A stretch of DNA of 7,539 nt from an uncultured Alphaproteobacteria bacterium (GTDB lineage Bacteria; Pseudomonadota; Alphaproteobacteria; Reyranellales; Reyranellaceae), in NCBI GenBank assembly GCA_903929895.1, contig CAIYWM010000981.1:1-7539 (forward strand). The letters run 5' to 3'. The notes beneath the pieces were generated by a model, which ran no database searches, was not told the DNA's origin, and worked only from the letters and a program-made list of their open reading frames with translations. The first letter of the stretch is position 1; each line of letters starts with the position of its first letter. This document shows positions 6,026-7,539 of the stretch, piece by piece. The translations under genes and the position numbers were made by a program.

Positions 6026-7156
6026 ATGATCAAGCGAATGCTCATCATGCTCATTCTCGTCGGCGCGGTGCTCGGCGGGTTGTTCGGCTTCAAGGCCTTC
6101 GTCAACGGCAAGATCAAGGAAGCCATGGCCGGCATGGCCAACATGCCCCAGACGGTTTCCGCGACGAAGGCCGAGAGCAGCGACTGGCAGCCCAAGATCG
6201 ATGCGGTCGGCACCCTGCGGGCCGTCCGCGGCGCGGAGCTGTCGCTCGAAGTGCCGGGTGTGGTCGAGACCATCACCTTCCAGTCGGGCGACGAGGTGAA
6301 GGCGGGGCAGGTGCTGCTGACCCTGCGCAAGGAAGACGAGGAGGCCCGGCTCCAGTCGCTCGAGGCGACGGCATCCCTCGCCCAGATCACCTACGACCGC
6401 GACCTGAAGCAGCTCAAGGCGCAGGCGATCAGCCAGGCGATCGTCGACAACGATGAAGCCAACCTTCGCAACGCCCGCGCCCAGGTCGCTGTCCAGAAGG
6501 CGATCCTCGACAAGAAGACGCTGCGGGCGCCGTTCGACGGCAAGCTCGGCCTGCGTCAGGTCGATCTCGGCCAGTTCCTAGCGGCCGGCACCATGATCGC
6601 CACCCTGCAGTCGCTGGACCCCATATACGTCGACTTCCTGTTGCCCCAGCAGGCCGTCGCGCAGATCTCAGTCGGCGACAGGGTGAGGGCCAGGATCGAC
6701 GCCTTCCCCGGCCGCACCTTCGAAGGAAAGATCACCGCCATCAATCCGAAGATCGAGACGGGCAGCCGCAACGTGCAGGTGCGCGCCACCCTGCCCAATG
6801 CCGACCAGAAGCTGATGCCCGGCATGTTCGCCGCGGTCGAGCTGGACACCGGCACGGCACAGCGCCTGGTCACGCTTCCGCAGACGGCGGTGAGCTTCAA
6901 TCCCTACGGCTCGCTGGTCTACATCGTCGACGACAAGGGCAAGGGTGCCGATGCCAAGCCCGAGCTCGTCGCGCGACAGGTCTTCGTCACGACGGGCACC
7001 ACGCGCGGCGACCAGGTCGCGATCCTGAAGGGAGTCTCCGAAGGCGACACGGTCGTCACCTCCGGCCAGATCAAGCTGCGCAACGGCGTACCGGTGCTGG
7101 TCGACAACCGCGCCGTGCCGACCAACGACGCCGCCCCGAAGATCGTCGACAAATAG
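6026..7156 (+). CDS. RND efflux periplasmic adaptor subunit (HlyD/MexH-like membrane fusion protein)
   Basis: A 376-residue periplasmic adaptor that links the inner-membrane RND pump to the outer-membrane channel. Residues 5-26 are a hydrophobic N-terminal anchor or signal after M-I-K-R, without a lipobox cysteine, so it is probably held by the anchor. After M40-P-Q-T-V-S-A, the first lipoyl half-motif is V-P-G-V-V-E-T-I-T-F-Q-S-G-D-E-V-K-A-G-Q (about 76-95), a coiled-coil hairpin spans about 103-165, and the second lipoyl half is L166-R-A-P-F-D-G-K-L-G onward. The beta-barrel region contains I-N-P-K-I-E-T-G-S-R-N and L-M-P-G-M-F-A, and a membrane-proximal domain ends the protein. ATG 6026 is supported by AAGG at 6016-6019. 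The long open frame continuing upstream to 4679 is a shadow of the outer-membrane factor gene and not a fusion. Length and motifs are those of the MexH/MdtA group; the substrate is unknown. Confidence 0.95.
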   Translation: MIKRMLIMLILVGAVLGGLFGFKAFVNGKIKEAMAGMANMPQTVSATKAESSDWQPKIDAVGTLRAVRGAELSLEVPGVVETITFQSGDEVKAGQVLLTLRKEDEEARLQSLEATASLAQITYDRDLKQLKAQAISQAIVDNDEANLRNARAQVAVQKAILDKKTLRAPFDGKLGLRQVDLGQFLAAGTMIATLQSLDPIYVDFLLPQQAVAQISVGDRVRARIDAFPGRTFEGKITAINPKIETGSRNVQVRATLPNADQKLMPGMFAAVELDTGTAQRLVTLPQTAVSFNPYGSLVYIVDDKGKGADAKPELVARQVFVTTGTTRGDQVAILKGVSEGDTVVTSGQIKLRNGVPVLVDNRAVPTNDAAPKIVDK

Positions 7157-7178
7157 CCAGCCTGCAGGACATCGTCCC

Positions 7179-7539
7179 ATGAAGTTCACCGATATCTTCA
7201 TCCGCCGCCCTGTACTGGCGAGCGTGGTCAGCCTGCTGATCCTTGTGGTCGGCCTGCGCGCCATCAGTGCCCTGCCGGTGCTGCAGTATCCCCGCACCGA
7301 AAATGCCGTGGTCACGATCACGACGACCTATTACGGCGCCGATCCCGACGTGATTGCGGGCTTCATCACGACGCCGCTGGAGCAGGCGGTCGCCCAGGCC
7401 AACGGCATCGACTACATGACCTCGACCAGCCAGAGCGGCGTCAGCACCATCACGGTCTACCTGCGGCTCAACTACGATTCGAGCAAGGCGCTGACGGAGA
7501 TCAACACCAAGGTGAGCTCGGTGCTGAACCGGCTGCCCA
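7179..7539 (+). CDS. RND efflux transporter permease (MexI/HAE1-like), N-terminal 120 residues only
   Basis: The first 120 codons of the inner-membrane proton-driven pump subunit, cut by the right edge; full family members run to about 1000-1050 residues. It opens M-K-F-T-D-I-F-I-R-R-P-V, the standard RND N-terminus, followed by transmembrane helix 1 (about 12-30, A-S-V-V-S-L-L-I-L-V-V-G-L). The beginning of the porter domain follows: L-P-V-L-Q-Y-P-R-T-E, the T-T-Y-Y-G-A-D-P-D-V-I region, P-L-E-Q-A-V-A-Q-A-N-G-I, and the S-G-V-S-T-I-T-V-Y segment. The start ATG 7179 lies 22 bp after the adaptor stop, with AGGA at 7166-7169, so it is the fourth gene of the same operon. The sequence resembles the MexI class of drug/metabolite exporters. 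The proton-relay aspartates are beyond the window and cannot be checked. Confidence 0.96.
   Translation, partial: MKFTDIFIRRPVLASVVSLLILVVGLRAISALPVLQYPRTENAVVTITTTYYGADPDVIAGFITTPLEQAVAQANGIDYMTSTSQSGVSTITVYLRLNYDSSKALTEINTKVSSVLNRLP

Noticed and set aside
1..7539. Search for mobile elements, CRISPR-like arrays, tRNA or rRNA genes, and toxin-antitoxin or phage-defence genes
   Set aside because: No transposase, integrase, terminal repeats, regularly spaced repeats or structured RNA gene could be seen. The genes are ordinary metabolic and efflux families.

Overview
The window is GC-rich, densely coded bacterial chromosome. Gene content (a tripartite RND pump with an outer-membrane lipoprotein, CoA-ester genes of the AtuA / enoyl-CoA hydratase / hotdog type) indicates a Gram-negative proteobacterium. 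An alphaproteobacterium is my best guess from composition and protein style. That placement is inference, with no marker gene to support it.

Left half (1-3484), acyl-CoA metabolism: a minus-strand tandem-hotdog thioesterase-like gene runs off the left edge. It is divergent, across a 78-bp gap, from a plus-strand pair. That pair is an enoyl-CoA hydratase/isomerase-family gene (878-1663) and, 21 bp later, a two-domain AtuA-family (DUF1446) gene (1685-3484). The pair looks like one operon acting on CoA esters, possibly branched-chain or terpenoid acids as in the Pseudomonas atu system. No carboxylase or ligase is in view to fix the substrate.

Gap (3485-3725): 241 bp with an 8-codon mini-ORF behind a strong Shine-Dalgarno sequence, a 7-bp-stem hairpin, and then a sharply AT-richer promoter/operator segment containing a 17-bp-period direct repeat.

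Right half (3726-7539), efflux operon: a TetR regulator of the CecR/CerR type, a NodT-family outer-membrane factor lipoprotein, a MexH-like periplasmic adaptor, and the first 120 residues of a MexI/HAE1-type RND inner-membrane permease, all co-directional with gaps of 16, 56 and 22 bp. The regulator as first gene suggests autoregulation together with the pump. The outer-membrane factor is split by an apparent one-base deletion in a G run (4761-4766); restoring one G joins the halves into a family-typical protein of about 511 residues.

I see no convincing new system, mobile element, CRISPR array, tRNA or rRNA. The best second looks are the G-run frameshift, the repeat in the tetR promoter, and the divergent thioesterase/hydratase/AtuA arrangement.
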